A stretch of 64,000 bases of DNA, from contig JAMZAV010002195.1 in NCBI GenBank assembly GCA_024449915.1, positions 186,001-250,000 of the forward strand, read 5' to 3'. This DNA comes from Sweltsa coloradensis. Taxonomy: Eukaryota > Arthropoda > Insecta > Plecoptera > Chloroperlidae. The notes under the pieces are model-generated. The model was not told where the DNA came from and ran no database searches. It saw only the letters and a list, made by a program, of their open reading frames with translations. Below, one piece after another: positions 12,081-24,410 of the stretch. Position numbers and translations under genes: made by a program. The first letter of the stretch is position 1. Every line of letters starts with the position of its first letter.

Positions 12081-13145
12081 CTAATAAGCTTCATTCTGGT
12101 GGGTGAAAACAATAATCCAGAAACTATCGCTAGTATTAGCCGGGTCAGGGGGTCTATTTACTAACTCGTGTGACAATAGTTGATCGACAGCGACAACTTG
12201 TTAAATAGAACGCCATGGGCTAACATTTACTTTGCAGGCACGCTGTTGCGATTATATATATATTATATAGGCTAGATTCACTACTTGCAACCAACTTGCA
12301 TCGGATGTGATTGTATGATTGTACTTTGTTGTTACGGAGAGGCCCATCCTTCCCGTCAAATTCAGACGGGTTTACAACCTTTCATAATAGAGCAGGCGAC
12401 ATCCTAGTTTCTTTGAACCCTAAAACGCCGGGCTCAGCTTATGGTGAGACAAACAGTAGTTGTTATATTCACCATGTTGTCGTTGTCGTTTAAGTAATTA
12501 GTGGGCCTAAATAGGCCCCCAGTTACAATAGTGAGAACAACTAGAACATTTACAGTCACGTCTTATCAATGATCACTTTTAATTCCGAAAGCCCATTTTT
12601 TTCCATTGCGAGTTAGTTTTTGTCAGAGAGTAGGCCTAAACTGAGAACTTGTTTTTGAAATTCGATTTAAAACTGTTTCAAACACTCAATATTATCTTTC
12701 AATCCCGTGGTAAGTTCTCATGGTTCAGGACTCAGGAGATTAGGTGTAATGAGATCAAGAGTTCACTGGTCAAAATCCAATCAGATTACGCTTCAGTTTC
12801 AACTTATGACCACCTATATTTGATGCCTTAATATGTACTAGTCCTTTGTGTAGTTCATCATATCTTTTTTGTAGGGTCTTTTCTGAGAGACGTAACTCTT
12901 TATTAACAGCGTCATTTATGAGGTTCACTTGTAGCACCACATCCCTATACGTAGTGTAGATTGGTTGCTCTTTGTAAAAAAATATTAAATTATTACGTAT
13001 TATTATTTACTTATTATTATGTATAATTATTTATAATATAAGTTGTGCAGATCAACTACGCTCCGTCCTCCTTGTTCACTTGGAAGTGTCAATCTTTCTA
13101 TTGCTGATTTACGATTACGCATTCTGTGTTTGGTAAGTGTAGTAC
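12081..13145. other. Intronic or intergenic DNA, nothing recognised
   Basis: Probably intron of A4GALT-like copy 1, since exon 13250-13460 follows and the upstream exon must lie outside the window. There is a short TATATA tract near 12256. Short open frames show no domain. Confidence 0.45.
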
Positions 13146-13259
13146 GAGCTGCAGAACTACGCCCTGAATGACGCCATGTTGTATTTCCTCAGGTCTCTGA
13201 GTGAGCTGCAGAACTACGCCCTGAATGACGCCATGTTGTATTTCCTCAGGTCTCTGAGT
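13146..13259 (+). repeat. 57-bp tandem duplication containing a splice acceptor
   Basis: Two exact-length units (13146-13202, 13203-13259) begin GAGCTGCAGAACTACGCC and include the acceptor TATTTCCTCAG; a third partial unit (from 13260) is the real exon continuation. The period is 57, i.e. 19 codons, with no stop. The result is two equivalent acceptors, after 13192 and after 13249. The same duplication, more decayed, lies before the middle exon of copy 2 (42345-42440), so it predates the gene duplication. Confidence 0.9.
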
Positions 13260-13460
13260 GAGCTGCAGAACTTCGCCGGCGCCGAGAGCGGGCTGGACGT
13301 CGCGGCGGGCGTCCTCAACTTCGCCGCGGACGGCGTCGGTCACTCGATGGCCTCCGCTTGCCTCAGCGACCTGGCCTCGGGGTTCAGAGGCGACGACTGG
13401 GGTAACAACGGCCCGGGAGTCATCACGAGGGTGCTGAAGCGTACGTGTGGGGTGCAGCAG
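13250..13460 (+). CDS. A4GALT-like copy 1, middle coding exon
   Basis: This exon encodes the C-terminal half of the catalytic domain of an alpha-1,4-galactosyltransferase / Gb3-synthase family enzyme. The family is Golgi-located and type II, transferring galactose or GalNAc from a UDP-sugar to glycolipids. The exon begins after TTTCCTCAG, reads SLSELQNFAGAESGL, then an H..AS.CLSD block and WGNNGPGVITRVLKRTCG, the most conserved family signature, and ends at a GT donor after codon QQ. The upstream phase matches the end of copy 2's first exon (..VVVTR), and the downstream phase matches 17399. It is uninterrupted, unlike copy 2. An alternative acceptor at 13193 would add 19 in-frame residues. 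The DxD-bearing first exon is not in the window. Confidence 0.9.
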
Positions 13461-13480
13461 GTTCGGTTACAACATTTATG

Positions 13481-13660
13481 AGTATTTTACAGTTAAAAAA
13501 ACTTATTTACAAAGGAGAGGAGACAACTTAATAAATCTAATTTCATAAAATATGCAGACATAGACTGCATCTATGTAATTAGAGTTTCTGCATCTATGTA
13601 ATTAGATTTATTTAGTTGTCCTCCTTTGTAAATCAGTTTTTATAACTGAATAGGATAGAC

Positions 13661-13701
<41 letters not shown>

Positions 13702-13706
13702 AAAAA
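13481..13706 (+). mobile_element. Retroposon 3' fragment with (AAAT)n tail
   Basis: An internal inverted repeat (ACAAAGGAGAGGAGACAAC near 13509 against GTTGTCCTCCTTTGT near 13614) is followed by ATAACTGAATAGGATAGACG and a TAAA/AAAT tail (13662-13705). The tail block is shared with the SINEs at 11672 and 27008 and with 20940-20975. No coding part is visible. Confidence 0.6.
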
Positions 13707-13935
13707 AGACACAATAATGAACTATATTACCATTACCCTTTCATTTGTCCATGATAAAACAATCTCATCAATACTTCATTTCAATCAATATGTTACGTAC
13801 CTAAAACCGCGGAGATTGTATTCAGTGCATCAGGCGAAATACCCCCATAGATTTCATTGGGCTGTTTTTAACACGTTAGAAACTACCGCAAGGTCTATCG
13901 GTCTATATCTATATCCATATCCATAGCCATATACA

Positions 13936-14062
13936 TATCCATCCATCCATCCATCCATCCATCCATCCATCCATCCATCCATCCATCCTTCATCCATCCA
14001 TCCGTCCACCATCCTTCCGTCCGTCCGTCCGTCCGTCCGTCCGTCTGTCTGTCTATCTATCC

Positions 14063-14094
<32 letters not shown>

Positions 14095-14117
14095 CTATCA
14101 ATCTATCTATCTATCTA
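13936..14117. repeat. Compound tetranucleotide microsatellite
   Basis: Runs of CATC, then CGTC, CTGT and CTAT follow one another with few interruptions. It lies in the intron between the middle and terminal exons of copy 1. Confidence 0.97.
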
Positions 14118-14123
14118 CATACT

Positions 14124-14183
14124 ATTATAACTGGGCCTTGCCAACAGACATTTACTAAACTACTATCTAAAAACAACACATTA
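14124..14183 (+). repeat. One unit of a ~58-bp minisatellite
   Basis: The unit contains GGCCTTGCCAACAGACATTT, ACTAAACTACTATCTAAAAA and CAACACATTATT. The related units at 15722-15905 are separated from it by two H1 elements, so the H1 insertion broke an older array. Confidence 0.8.
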
Positions 14184-14918
14184 TTAAGCGAGCGAAGCGA
14201 GCGTTTCCATTTGACTCTGCCGGAAAAATTAGTCACTGGTTTTGTTTTTTTTTTTGTTTGTTTGTTTGTTTTTTTTTGTTTTTTGTTTTTTGTTTTTTTT
14301 TGTTTGTTTGTATGTCTCGCCATAACGTTCGAACGGAGGCTCGGATCGAGTTGAAATTTTGACCATCCGCAAGCTTCGTTCTCGATTGTATGCCATAAGT
14401 TTTGTGGCAAAATCGTTCAAAAAGTTAAAAAGTTACATTAAAGTTAATCGAAAGTTTTTTTCTAAAACTTAACGGGGACAAAATCTGAGATAGCCAAATC
14501 ATTTAGAATGTCCGTCCGGTCACGAATATGTTAATTTTTATTTTGATCCGATAAGTAGTGTAGATGGAAATTACATTATAACAAAAGTAACGTTGCCATG
14601 GCAACGAAAAGACGCGCGAAGTTTCTAATGCACTGCCACCTAGAAGTAATCAAAATACTTTCGAGGAAGCAGTCTATTATTTGTCAACAAATAGTTTTCC
14701 CAAGGAGTCAAGGTCCTCTAGATGGCGGTGGATTTTGTTCACAAAGTAAAGGTTTACACACGGGTTTACCCAAATACCTTGGCAATAATAAATAATATTG
14801 GAAACATGGCCCTGTGGACAGAAAACGTCGCAAATTTTAAAATTTAAAAAAATGTGCAATGTGGGTCTAGCTATAGCACGTGCTCGCTTATCAACGCGTC
14901 CAACTGAGCGTTTCCTAG
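14184..14918 (+). mobile_element. H1 rolling-circle-type element, copy a
   Basis: It begins TTAAGCGAGCGAAGCGAGCG after A14183 and ends GCTCGCTTATC, AACGC-loop-GCGTT hairpin, TCCTAG, followed by T. TAAGCGAGC at the 5' end is inverted just before the 3' hairpin. The body has a T-rich G/T tract, then ATGTCTCGCCATAACGTTCG and GTTGCCATGGCAAC. It is nearly identical to copy b at 15020-15721. No encoded protein is credible. Confidence 0.82.
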
Positions 14919-15019
14919 TAATTACAAGAGCTGCCAGGGGCGGATTGGGCCGCCGGGCAACCGGGCGAATGCCCGGTGGGTCGGTCTGTTGGTAGGGCCG
15001 GTCAGCCGAAATACAGTAG

Positions 15020-15721
15020 TTAAGCGAGCGAAGCGAGCGTTTCCATTTGACTCTGCCGGAAAAATTAGTCACTGGTTTTGTTTTTTGTTTTGTTTTTTTT
15101 TTGTTTTTTGTTTTTTTTTGTTTTTTTTTTTGTTTGTATGTCTCGCCATAACGTTCGAACGGAGGCTCGGATCGAGTTGAAATTTTGACCATCCGCAAGC
15201 TTCGTTCTCGATTGAATGCCATTAGTTTTGTGGCAAAATCGTTTAAAAAGTTAAAAAGTTACATTAAAGTTAATCGAAAGTTTTTTTTTCAAACTAAACG
15301 GGGACAAAATCTGAGATAGCCAAATCATTTAGAATGTCCGTCCGGTCACGAATATGTTAATTTTATTTTGATCCGATAAGTAGTGTAGATGGAAATTACA
15401 TTATAACAAAAGTAACGTTGCCATGGCAACGAAAAGACGCGCGAAGTTTCTAATGCACTGCCACCTAGAAGTAATCAAAATACTTTCGTGGAAGCAGTCT
15501 ATTATTTGTCAACAAAGAGTTTAAATAGTTTTCCCAAGGAGTCAAGGTCCTCTAGATGGCGGTGGATTTTAACCACAAAGTAAAGGTTTACTTACACATG
15601 GGTTTACCATGGCCCTGTGGACAGCGAACGTCGCAAATTTTAAAATTAGAAAAAATGTGCAATGTGGGTCTAGCTATTGCACGTGCTCGCTTATCAACGC
15701 GTCCAACTGAGCGTTTCCTAG
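15020..15721 (+). mobile_element. H1 rolling-circle-type element, copy b
   Basis: It has the same termini and body as copy a, about 100 bases downstream in the same orientation. It lacks the segment of copy a around 14760-14810 (TTGGCAATAATAAATAATA..). The 3' end is CCTAG followed by T. The intervening 14919-15019 contains a GC-rich phrase GGGCGGATTGGGCC with GCCGGGCAACCGGGCG, absent elsewhere in the window. Confidence 0.82.
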
Positions 15722-15905
15722 TTATAAACTATGCCTTGCCACCAGACATTAACTAAACTACTATCTAAAAACAACACATTATTATCACTAGGCTTTGCCA
15801 CCAGACATTAACTAAACGACTACCTAAAAACAACACATTATTTTAACTAGGTCTTGCCACCACTAAACTACTACCTAAAAACAACACATCACTATCAATG
15901 TGATA
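15722..15905 (+). repeat. ~58-bp minisatellite, three units
   Basis: Units read CTTGCCACCAGACATTAACT, AAAC.ACTA.CTAAAAACAAC, ACAT. A fourth unit lies on the far side of the two H1 elements at 14124-14183. Confidence 0.85.
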
Positions 15906-15950
15906 ACATGCTAACTAAACTTCCTGGCTCTCTTTAGCGGAAGCGCTAGT

Positions 15951-16716
15951 GGCTTTCTTATCCCTATGAAACACGACATTACAGTAAATCCTCGTCAGTT
16001 CAAACAATCTCAGTGGCCACTGAGGGGAGGGAGGGGTTTTAACCTCAACACCACCGCCCATCACCTAGCCCAAAACAAATAATGTCTATATTTTTCGTCG
16101 TGACACGAAGAATATTCTTTAATAATTAGAACGGGCGTGTACACAGTTTGAGTCTTCGGTGCGGATGTTTGGCGTCTAAGAGTGCAGTACTTTCACAGCA
16201 TCATTTGCAATTTCTGTTCTTACCGTCTGAAAGAAATTCATAATTTATATAAATACTAAATTTATACTGATATCTCGTACATAACCCTTTTTTCCATTCT
16301 AGTAACTGACTCTTTCTTGCGACAAGTTCTCAAAATTCACAAAAAATGAAATTTTTGGCTGATATTTAAAAATTGTATTTGATCAAATGGCAAACGAGGC
16401 CAAAATTTGAAAATCAAGCCATGCACGAGCATTAGAATCACCTTCCTGAATATGCACAAAACAAAATATCTTAATCAATGGAAAAATGTAGTAGGTAGTC
16501 TCGGTTAAAAAAGTACGAATGCACATTTTCGGCTCATAGCTTGAGCTCTCAAAGATTGAGATTTAAATTTCGTCCAGTTGTACACTATGCTGTTAACAAT
16601 CGCCTGTGCAATTATTTTGCTTTTGCTGGCTTTCTTATCCCTATGAAACACGACATTAAAGTAAATCCTCGTCAGTTCAAACAATCTCAGTGGCCACTGA
16701 GGGGAGGGAGGGGTTC
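15951..16716 (+). repeat. Pair of ~88-bp direct repeats in the copy 1 intron
   Basis: 15951-16038 and 16628-16716 both carry GGCTTTCTTATCCCTATGAA, CACGACATTA and CAATCTCAGTGGCCACTGAG, GGGAGGGAGGGG, nearly identical over their length. The DNA between (16360-16520) matches the copy 2 intron at 45585-45730 (GATCAAAT.GCAAACG..GCC and GCCATGCACGAGCATTAG). This supports a genuine tandem duplication of the gene with its introns. Confidence 0.8.
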
Positions 16717-17398
16717 TCCCCACCCCCCAGAAGGACGAAAAGCGTCGTGGATTAAGGTAACAACTTTAAATTAGCTGCAGTTGTCATCAGCAGGTGAAAA
16801 GTTTTGTCGCCCCCAGCCCTTCAGGCTGGGATTTATGTTCTCTTTGCTTTCCCAACCTGTCAACCCTTCTCCAATCTTTTCGTTATAAAGGTAGGGAACA
16901 TGGTCCGTAAGGGCTACATTACATATGACCGTAACTGTACTTGCTACTGCAAGAAAACCGTCTGAACGACCTTGCTTTGATTTTCATTCATGAGAACATC
17001 TCTGTGACTCCAGACAATGTATTTTTAACCTCCCTTCTCCCCACCCCCCGAAACCAAGTCCTGCGTGCGGTAGTGGTTATCTTGTTGCCACATTCATCTG
17101 GTAACATAATTACTCCTTAATTCAAACTAGTGATGATTTCTTTACAATAGTTGCTATTGCTGTATAAGGCCCAAAGTTCAATTTCTTTATTCAATCCATG
17201 GTGTTTTAGTGTCCCTTTACAATTTAAAATAAAGAGGAAGTATTGAACCATATAAAAAACATTTTCTAGATACCTGATTTGCTTTTGTAATACTTAAAAC
17301 TTGTCTTGTTGTTTTAAATTAAGATTGAAAACATGTGGCACCCAATGCAACATTTGAGGCGACTGTACGTGTATTCTAATGTGCGGGTTCGTTTTCAG
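16717..17398 (+). other. Copy 1 intron, 3' part
   Basis: It ends with CTAATGTGCGGGTTCGTTTTCAG, the acceptor of the terminal exon (here broken in two: CTAATGTGCGGG and TTCGTTTTCAG). The last ~70 bases match the copy 2 intron at 46350-46423. No other feature seen. Confidence 0.6.
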
Positions 17399-17668
17399 AT
17401 TCGCGACATGACACCTGAGCAGTGCTACGGTTTCATGGTTCATCCTCCCGTTGACTTCTATGCCATCCCATGGCGACAGTGGCACCTCTTCTTCGACGAG
17501 TCCAAGTCCAACGAGACCATGGCACGCATCGCAAACTCCTACGCAATCCACGTGTGGAATAAGTTCAGCATAGCAAAGAGCGTCAAGGTTGGATCAAAAC
17601 AACCATACGGCCTTATCGCGCAGAAGTTCTGTCCGCGCGTCTACTCGAACTGCGGCAAGACTTTCTAG
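17399..17668 (+). CDS. A4GALT-like copy 1, terminal coding exon
   Basis: This exon encodes the last 89 residues of an alpha-1,4-galactosyltransferase-like protein. It reads IRDMTPEQCYGF, then VHPPVDFYAIPWRQW, a stretch with NETMARI, the family hallmark HVWNKFS, and CPRVYSNCGKTF before TAG. The exon starts in phase 0 after GTTTTCAG, matching the donor at 13460. There is no frame break. It differs from the copy 2 terminal exon at only seven residues (for example M/K, WR/YE, K/E, N/H, F/S). A possible AATAAA lies at 17991-17996. The enzyme would act in the Golgi lumen on glycolipid acceptors; the exact acceptor cannot be told from this sequence. Confidence 0.92.
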   Translation: MRDMTPEQCYGFMVHPPVDFYAIPWRQWHLFFDESKSNETMARIANSYAIHVWNKFSIAKSVKVGSKQPYGLIAQKFCPRVYSNCGKTF

Positions 17669-19670
17669 GTCTACTCCTTGGACTAAGTCGAGGCAACTGG
17701 GGTAACTTACCACAGCTGTCCTGTTGGTGTGAATACTCTCACCATAAAGTCGTAAAGTTAATCCTAAGCTCGTCGTATACATTTGGTATCCAAAGTAGCT
17801 TACGACACACAGACACGCATTAACTAAATGTTTCCCCTATTGCTTTTTCATTTTAATGCCACATGGCTGTTATTTTACAATGTTAAATTTTTTACATAAA
17901 ATTAGGTATGCATGATACTTTTTTCATTATCGATTATCGAAGTGTTAATGTCATTATCAAATCGATATTATCGATAATATTCAAATGACAAATAAACAAT
18001 TCAAGCCCGTTCTGATATACTATCTATATGGAATCTCAAATGTGGTAAATGAAATTCAAAACAATCTCATGCCACTCGCTGCCTTGTCCTGTCAGTATTT
18101 TTGCTTCCCACTATCGGCTCAGTCTCAAGATAACACCTTGTGACCTATCTCTGTCTGCCCGAGCGGGAAATACAATTTACGTGTTTAGGGCCGTTTTCAA
18201 CCAATTATTGATATTTTGACTATCAATAATGACTTTTGATTATTGATTATCGAGATTTTATCCAATATTGATTATCGTATGCATCCCGACACAAAATAAT
18301 TCTTTTGAGGGTGTACTATTCTTACATTTCCCTCCCGACTTTCATCACTAATGACTAATGAGAAGCTCATTTTGTATGGATGATCAAAGTTATTGAGTTA
18401 TTGATCCACACTACCAAATTAAATAAACAAGACAAACTATCTATCCCTAAATTATTTGCTTTGCATAAATGCTTATGCAAATTATTTGCTTGTAGGCATT
18501 ATAGGTGACATTAGTCCAACAATATCTGTTAAATATTCCTATGTGTACCTACCATCGGTTTTGTGAACATGAAAAATAAAGTATGATACAGCATGGAAAT
18601 TAATATAGAAGATACAATCAATATTTTGGAAAGATGAGCAATAAACAGGATTCAAAATGGAATATCATTAAGCAGACAATGACACTAAAGAGCTGCTGGG
18701 CTGGACCTGCTTGGGATTCGTCATGCTTTTATAACCATTGCATTGTATACAGAGCTACCAACATGGTGTTTTCAATTTCTAAACACAAAATATTACTTTT
18801 TGTCTAGTTCGACCTATACAACAGCTGCATCGGCTCTCTGATGATAGAGCTTCAATGAGTTAACTATACGCCGGGCGTAGAGGGGACATCTTAAAAATCT
18901 CTAGCAACAGATGAAAGTCAGTACGAGCGTCAGTAACACCTCGAAATCTCCCAACCTTGCTTGCTGTATAAGGTGCCTGCATGTGTAGCGCGCCACGGCT
19001 TGGCTGCGGTCTAGTAAGTGTAGCACAAAAGAGAACACAAAGCAGAAAAGAGGCTTGTCTTATCACTTCTATTGAACCCCAAATTGTTTCCAGGATACTG
19101 GTTGTAACTTGTATGAATATGCATAGGCTTTGTACATAAAACGTGTGGGTCATACCTTCATTACATTAAGCATATTAGTTATTTAGTATATGTGTTTAAT
19201 ATTGACAGGCTCCGGTAAATTAATTTTGATGAGTACCTGTAACTACCCAACAGGTCTATTTGTGAGTCACAAATGTAAACCGTTGGTTAGTTTCCAAGAC
19301 CACAATTTTTTATTCATATAAATTTGCAGTGTTTTAGTTTTTGAATGTTTAATGTAACAAAAATAGGCCTATATACCTGAAGACGATCCAAATCCTAGGT
19401 AGGCCTATGGATTCGGGTAATGTTCGGCTTGGTTCGGGTAACCCGAAGTCATCCCTACTACCTATCTATACTGTACAATAAGTTCACGTTCTTTATTAAT
19501 CAGTGGTTTCATACACAGTACAAATATGGATGTCGTCGTATCTATTATTAAGTCGAATACATACAGATGGTACACGTCTAGGTAGGAAACAACTACAGTA
19601 CCGGTACTTGTAGTGTTGAGAGTCATTGCAACAAATTCCATAAACTGATGTATTCAAATACTAGGAAAAC
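17669..19670. other. Intergenic DNA downstream of copy 1
   Basis: Contains ATCGATTATCG-type repeats near 17930-18280 (TTATCGATAATA and relatives) and a block near 18915-19020 (ACACCTCGAAATC, GCTGTATAAGGTGCCTG, GCCACGGCTTGGCTGCGG) that recurs inverted at 57030-57120. No coding exon recognised. Confidence 0.6.
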
Positions 19671-20430
19671 GCTAAAGTCCCGCCGCGTTGATGGATGAGC
19701 GTTTTTTTAAAAGTTTTTTTTTTGCGTTTTGTGCGTTTGTTTGCACTTTTCCTTTGCAAGTGCTTTTTGAATGCATTGTGGAGGTGATTGTTGTCAAGTT
19801 TCTATTGTTATTTGTTAATTGGTATTATAAACTTCAAAAAACTCATATTAAAACCTTTATTTCTGTAGATTCTGACTAATTTTTTCAACTTTTTCTTTCA
19901 AAAGGTACTACATCACCATAACCTTAATGTCCATGTGAAATCTGAACGTTGTAGCCCTACCCGTTTGGTCAGAATCGGCCCAAATGTGACGAAAATATTG
20001 CACTCAAAATTGAAAAACTAATATTAAAACCTTTATTTCTATGGATTCTAGCTAACTTTTTCAACTTTTTCTTTCAAAAGGTACTACATCACCATAATCT
20101 TAATGTCCATGTGAAATATGAACGTTCTAGCCCCACCCGTTTGGTCAGAATCGGCCCAAATGTCACGAAAATATCGCACTAAAAATCGAAAAAAAATCGT
20201 AAAAGTACGATATTCATGAGAAATATTTCTTCGATTGTACCCAAAAACAATACCCCTCTAAGTTCAGAGAAAACGAAGGTCCGGTCAAATTTTCATCAAG
20301 ATCGCATATGCCGTTTGCCCGGAATCGAGCGAACAGACGGAAAAACAAAAAAAAAAAAAACACCCGAGCTAAATTTTTTGGGGGGTCAGTGAAATTGAAG
20401 TCTTCGCTTCCGCTCGCTACGCTCATCCAA
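19671..20430 (-). mobile_element. H2 rolling-circle-type element
   Basis: The + strand starts CTAGGAAAACGCTAAAG after A19670 and ends CTACGCTCATCCAA before T20431. Read on the minus strand it has 5' TTGGATGAGCG, and a 3' end with CGCTCATCCATC, AACGC/GCGTT hairpin and TTTTCCTAG. The body has two ~160-bp internal repeats with AACTTTTTCAACTTTTTCTT, CACCCGTTTGGTCAGAAT and CGAAAATATCGCACT, followed by CGATTGTACCCAAAAAC and an A-rich tract. Confidence 0.83.
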
Positions 20431-23400
20431 TTAGTACTTTGTTGTGAAGGAGATTTTGTTAGGTTATGAATAATGATCATGTTTTATTATGTATAGGCCT
20501 AAGCTACTTGAACCATAAACTCAGTTTGCTCTATTGGTTATGAATATATTAATACGTTTGTTGTAATGACTTTCGTCTGAACAATGAAAACAAGTAGATT
20601 CACGGTATATGCATACAGTACCCTACTTTTAAATGCTCAAAGTATACTCTGGAAACTTACATCATCTCAATGTAGTACCTTGATTTAGCAATAAAATACA
20701 TTCATCCCGCATTTATGCGATTAGGTATAGGCCGCCATCGAGTAATGGCCACAGCGCTATTTTAATCACTCAAATTTATAGAATTTCTTATTATTTACTA
20801 ATTAAAACTGCGCATAATGGCCGCACACCCCATGATTTGAACTTCCTATTTTTAAATATACCTTCGTGCACCCCTTATCAGAAACCATAAAAAAAAACAC
20901 CCTTAAGTGAAACAGTACGTCCTCTCTGAGTTGTCCTCCGTTGTAAATCTGAATAGGATTGGTGTTAAATAAATAAACAGTAAATTTAAGCTCAATTGTT
21001 AGCAGCCTACTAGGAAGTGTCAAATGCATGCATTGTATGCATCACCATTAATAAGTTTTGATTCACTTTGGTTGATAATTATTTTACTTTTTACCCATTA
21101 ATCATGTATACAGTATTGCTTTAATGTTAAATGGTTTGTCATCTTATAAGGCTGTGAAAATCTCAGTAGTGTTGTGTTCACTCAATAAATAATTTTAAAT
21201 TTTGTTTCTTGATTTGTATTTTGTTAGTTTTTATTGCAAAAGATACTTGGTACATCGAACAGCTAAAGGCAGTCTTCGCGTAGGTATCCAAAAACATTTA
21301 TTATAAATGAAGAACATCTTCTCCCTACCATACCTCAAACCATAGATCATCACTATTCAAACATGAAACATTTAACTATGAGTTTATGACAACAGTATGT
21401 GAGGTGTTAATGTTGTTTTGATAATTCTACCAACAAGATGGTAACAAGTTTGTTCATGATGAAACATTGGTCTTTAGTAGAACTTGGTGCATTGGTAAAG
21501 TTATATGAACATAGCTTGTTCTAGTACAAAAGAGCAAACTTGTGCGATTGCGTAGAAATTATTGCCACATACAACAAATCTAATCTACCGGTTGCAGCAA
21601 TGCTGCAATTTTCACTTCACTTGTACTAAGAATAAAAACCAATGTTTGTAAATGGAGTTTTTCTAAATATAAATGGCCAACCAATTGTGATGTACCGGTA
21701 CCTAATAATAAAAATATGTAATACAATGGCCTGCAAAATACCAAGGAGGCCTAGTAAACATAACGAGTTTTTAAATGTAAAGAATTATTGCCAGGAAGCT
21801 ACTCAATTGTACACAATAATGAAATATATATACTTGCTCATTTGACCTCCACTGACTGAGGAAGGTCATGGGTGATTATTGTTACCCCCTAGTTAAGTGT
21901 GTTTGTACATACTATCTGAAATAAGATTGGCATATATATTCCTTTTTATTCTTCATCTCAATTTTAACTCATACCTATTTTGATGAAAAACATTTTATGG
22001 TACTCGGTAACTGAAATTATAAATGTACACTTTTATACTATGTATAATAATTAATAATATAATATATAAATCAATTCTTATAGCCATAACTTAAGAGATG
22101 ATTTTATTGCAGCCAAAGATAATTGTTTTACACATATTTTGCTACTGTAATCTAGTTAATCAAATATTGTCTGCATTTTACCTGTCTTGATGGAACTCCC
22201 AACTTTCACTAAGTTATTTATTATAGATATTTCCAAAAGAGAATTGTCTTTTATCTACTACTGAAATATTTTACTAACAATAACTTCATTATTATACTAG
22301 TTACGTTTGTTTAGTGTTGGGTTCTTATTAGCACCAAAATGTAACAATAAACATTTGAATCTGGCTTTCTGCTGTAAAACAACATGCGACATCACTGGTA
22401 GCTAGGAGTATGGTAGCAGATAGGTCTCCACACAGTTGAAACCAGGCTGCAACCTAGCGCGCATGCTTGAACCTCCCAACAAAGTCACGGAAAATCTCCA
22501 TACTTTGTGCAGGAATTCAAAACCCAACAGTTTGCCCATAGAACTATATAACGGCTTTTATTTTTTGCAACTTTTGTAAATTGAGATGTTTTTTAAATCA
22601 TGTCATAAAAATTCTTAAATATGTAACATGTATTCTTGAAACAAAGGCCAGTTCCTTATTGTGTTGTGTTTAATAATGTATTCAACCGAATCTGAGACGA
22701 CCTATAGAATCTCTGTTTTCAAGAAGCTTTAACTGATAGGTATTTAAGACGATTCCCCCAGACATTATTCAAAATTTGTCGTTAAATACAATCTTCATTT
22801 TGTTTGGTAATATGAACACTTAGAAGTTTAATCTTCTGCTTGTCGTGTTTGTTAGTTATATATTTCAGTAGGGCCTACATGATAAAATGGGTTAGCACAG
22901 ATGTGAGATATGGACAAGTTACAGAAGAGCTGATATTATTCTTTCTCAAGGCTAGAATCATTAGATTCTTGCATCAAGTGAAAGCGAGCATGTCTAGACG
23001 AAAATTACATGTGACAGATTTTTAGTTTTGAAATGTGGTCCCCCTAGTCTGGAATCAGGTTATCCGCTCTATAAAGACATACACATAAACACACACACAC
23101 ATACGGCATGTTTTGTTCTATACAGTGTAAATGGATTGTGCTAAAATAAGTGCTTGAGAGTGGGACATTCCATGTTAAAATGACTGCTCTATAAGCTAAT
23201 GCCATTCACTCATATTAATGTGAGGGGGCTGGCAAAATTGAGGTTTACTTAGGTGCCATTGACATTCATCTATTGATAGGTGATTATCTAGTGTGTACCA
23301 CCGAAGACAAAAGGTATTGGATTTTTGTTACATTGCAGCATGTGGATCAATTAATAAATTTCAAAACAGGATACATATTTGTAATAAATGTTATTTTCAT

Positions 23401-24260
23401 TTTTAAGCCCTTAGACATGATAAATGCACAACAAAATAAATTAATTATATGGAAATCAAACCAGAAATTAAAAGATCCATCTCAGCAGGGTAAATGAAAT
23501 CAAAGATGAATCAAATATGCTGTGCAGTGTAATGTGTTATTGTTGTGTTGTAGTTTATCAGAAATACCAACACTGATACAGTACCTGTATCTGTACTTGT
23601 ATTACATGATTATAATCGTTTCTTGATGGAGTTTACATCACCTTTCCAGGTAGTTTTTGCTGTACACCCCTAGAGCAAATTCCAGTAGAGCAATTATCTC
23701 GCCTATTCAAACTCGAGCACCGGGCCCGTAATTCAGATTAGTGAATATGATAATGCGCTGCTTGTTCCGCTGCATTAGACAGGTAATGGTAATCCGATAA
23801 TTGCCATGCTGTCAACATTTTATTGTGATTATTTTATTTTGTATTGCTGGTGTTTCTCTTTGAAATAAATTCAATCGTTGAGTATTTATTTTACTGTTTT
23901 TGAAATTTGTTCATCTTTCTCATGCAGATTATGTTTTTGCTCAAGTTTCTAAGACAAAAATTTACCAGTTTTGCCGTAGTATTACGAAACACGATAATAG
24001 ATGCACCAGTACGAAGATACAGGTGATGGTTTCGAGTCCCAGTTGAGGTTATTTTAAAATGATGATATTGATAATTGCATATAGTACTTTCATAGCAAGC
24101 AGCATCTCCACACACAAAACCTAAAATCATAGTTATGTGTATTGCATTTAACATTTGCATTTTTTGCGTAAATTTGTGTTTCAATAAAATGTAATGTTGA
24201 ATGTATTTTTCAGTTCCTCTTTGAAATACTCATGTATTTATGTATTTATATATTTGTATG
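20431..24260. other. Mostly unique non-coding DNA
   Basis: Apart from a retroposon tail at 20932-20975 (TTGTCCTCCGTTGTAAATCT, GAATAGGATTGGTGTTAAAT, AAATAAA), I see no repeat borders and no coding exon. A (CA)-rich patch lies at 23085-23100. The short open frames have no domain content. Confidence 0.55.
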
Positions 24261-24410
24261 CAAGTGTAAGAACAAGTGTAAGTGCAAGAACAAGTGTTAG
24301 TGCAAGTGCAAGAACAAGTGTTAGTGCAAGTGCAAGAACAAGTGTTAGTGCAAGTGCAAGAACAAGTGTTAGTGCAAGTGCAAGAACAAGTGTTAGTGCA
24401 AGTGCATTGA
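24261..24410 (+). repeat. 24-bp minisatellite, about five full units
   Basis: The unit is AGAACAAGTGTTAGTGCAAG plus TGCA, repeated with almost no variation. One frame through it gives a Ser/Ala/Arg/Thr/Val octapeptide repeat inside a 150-codon open frame (24194-24646). The flanks of that frame have no domain and I do not call a gene. Confidence 0.95.
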
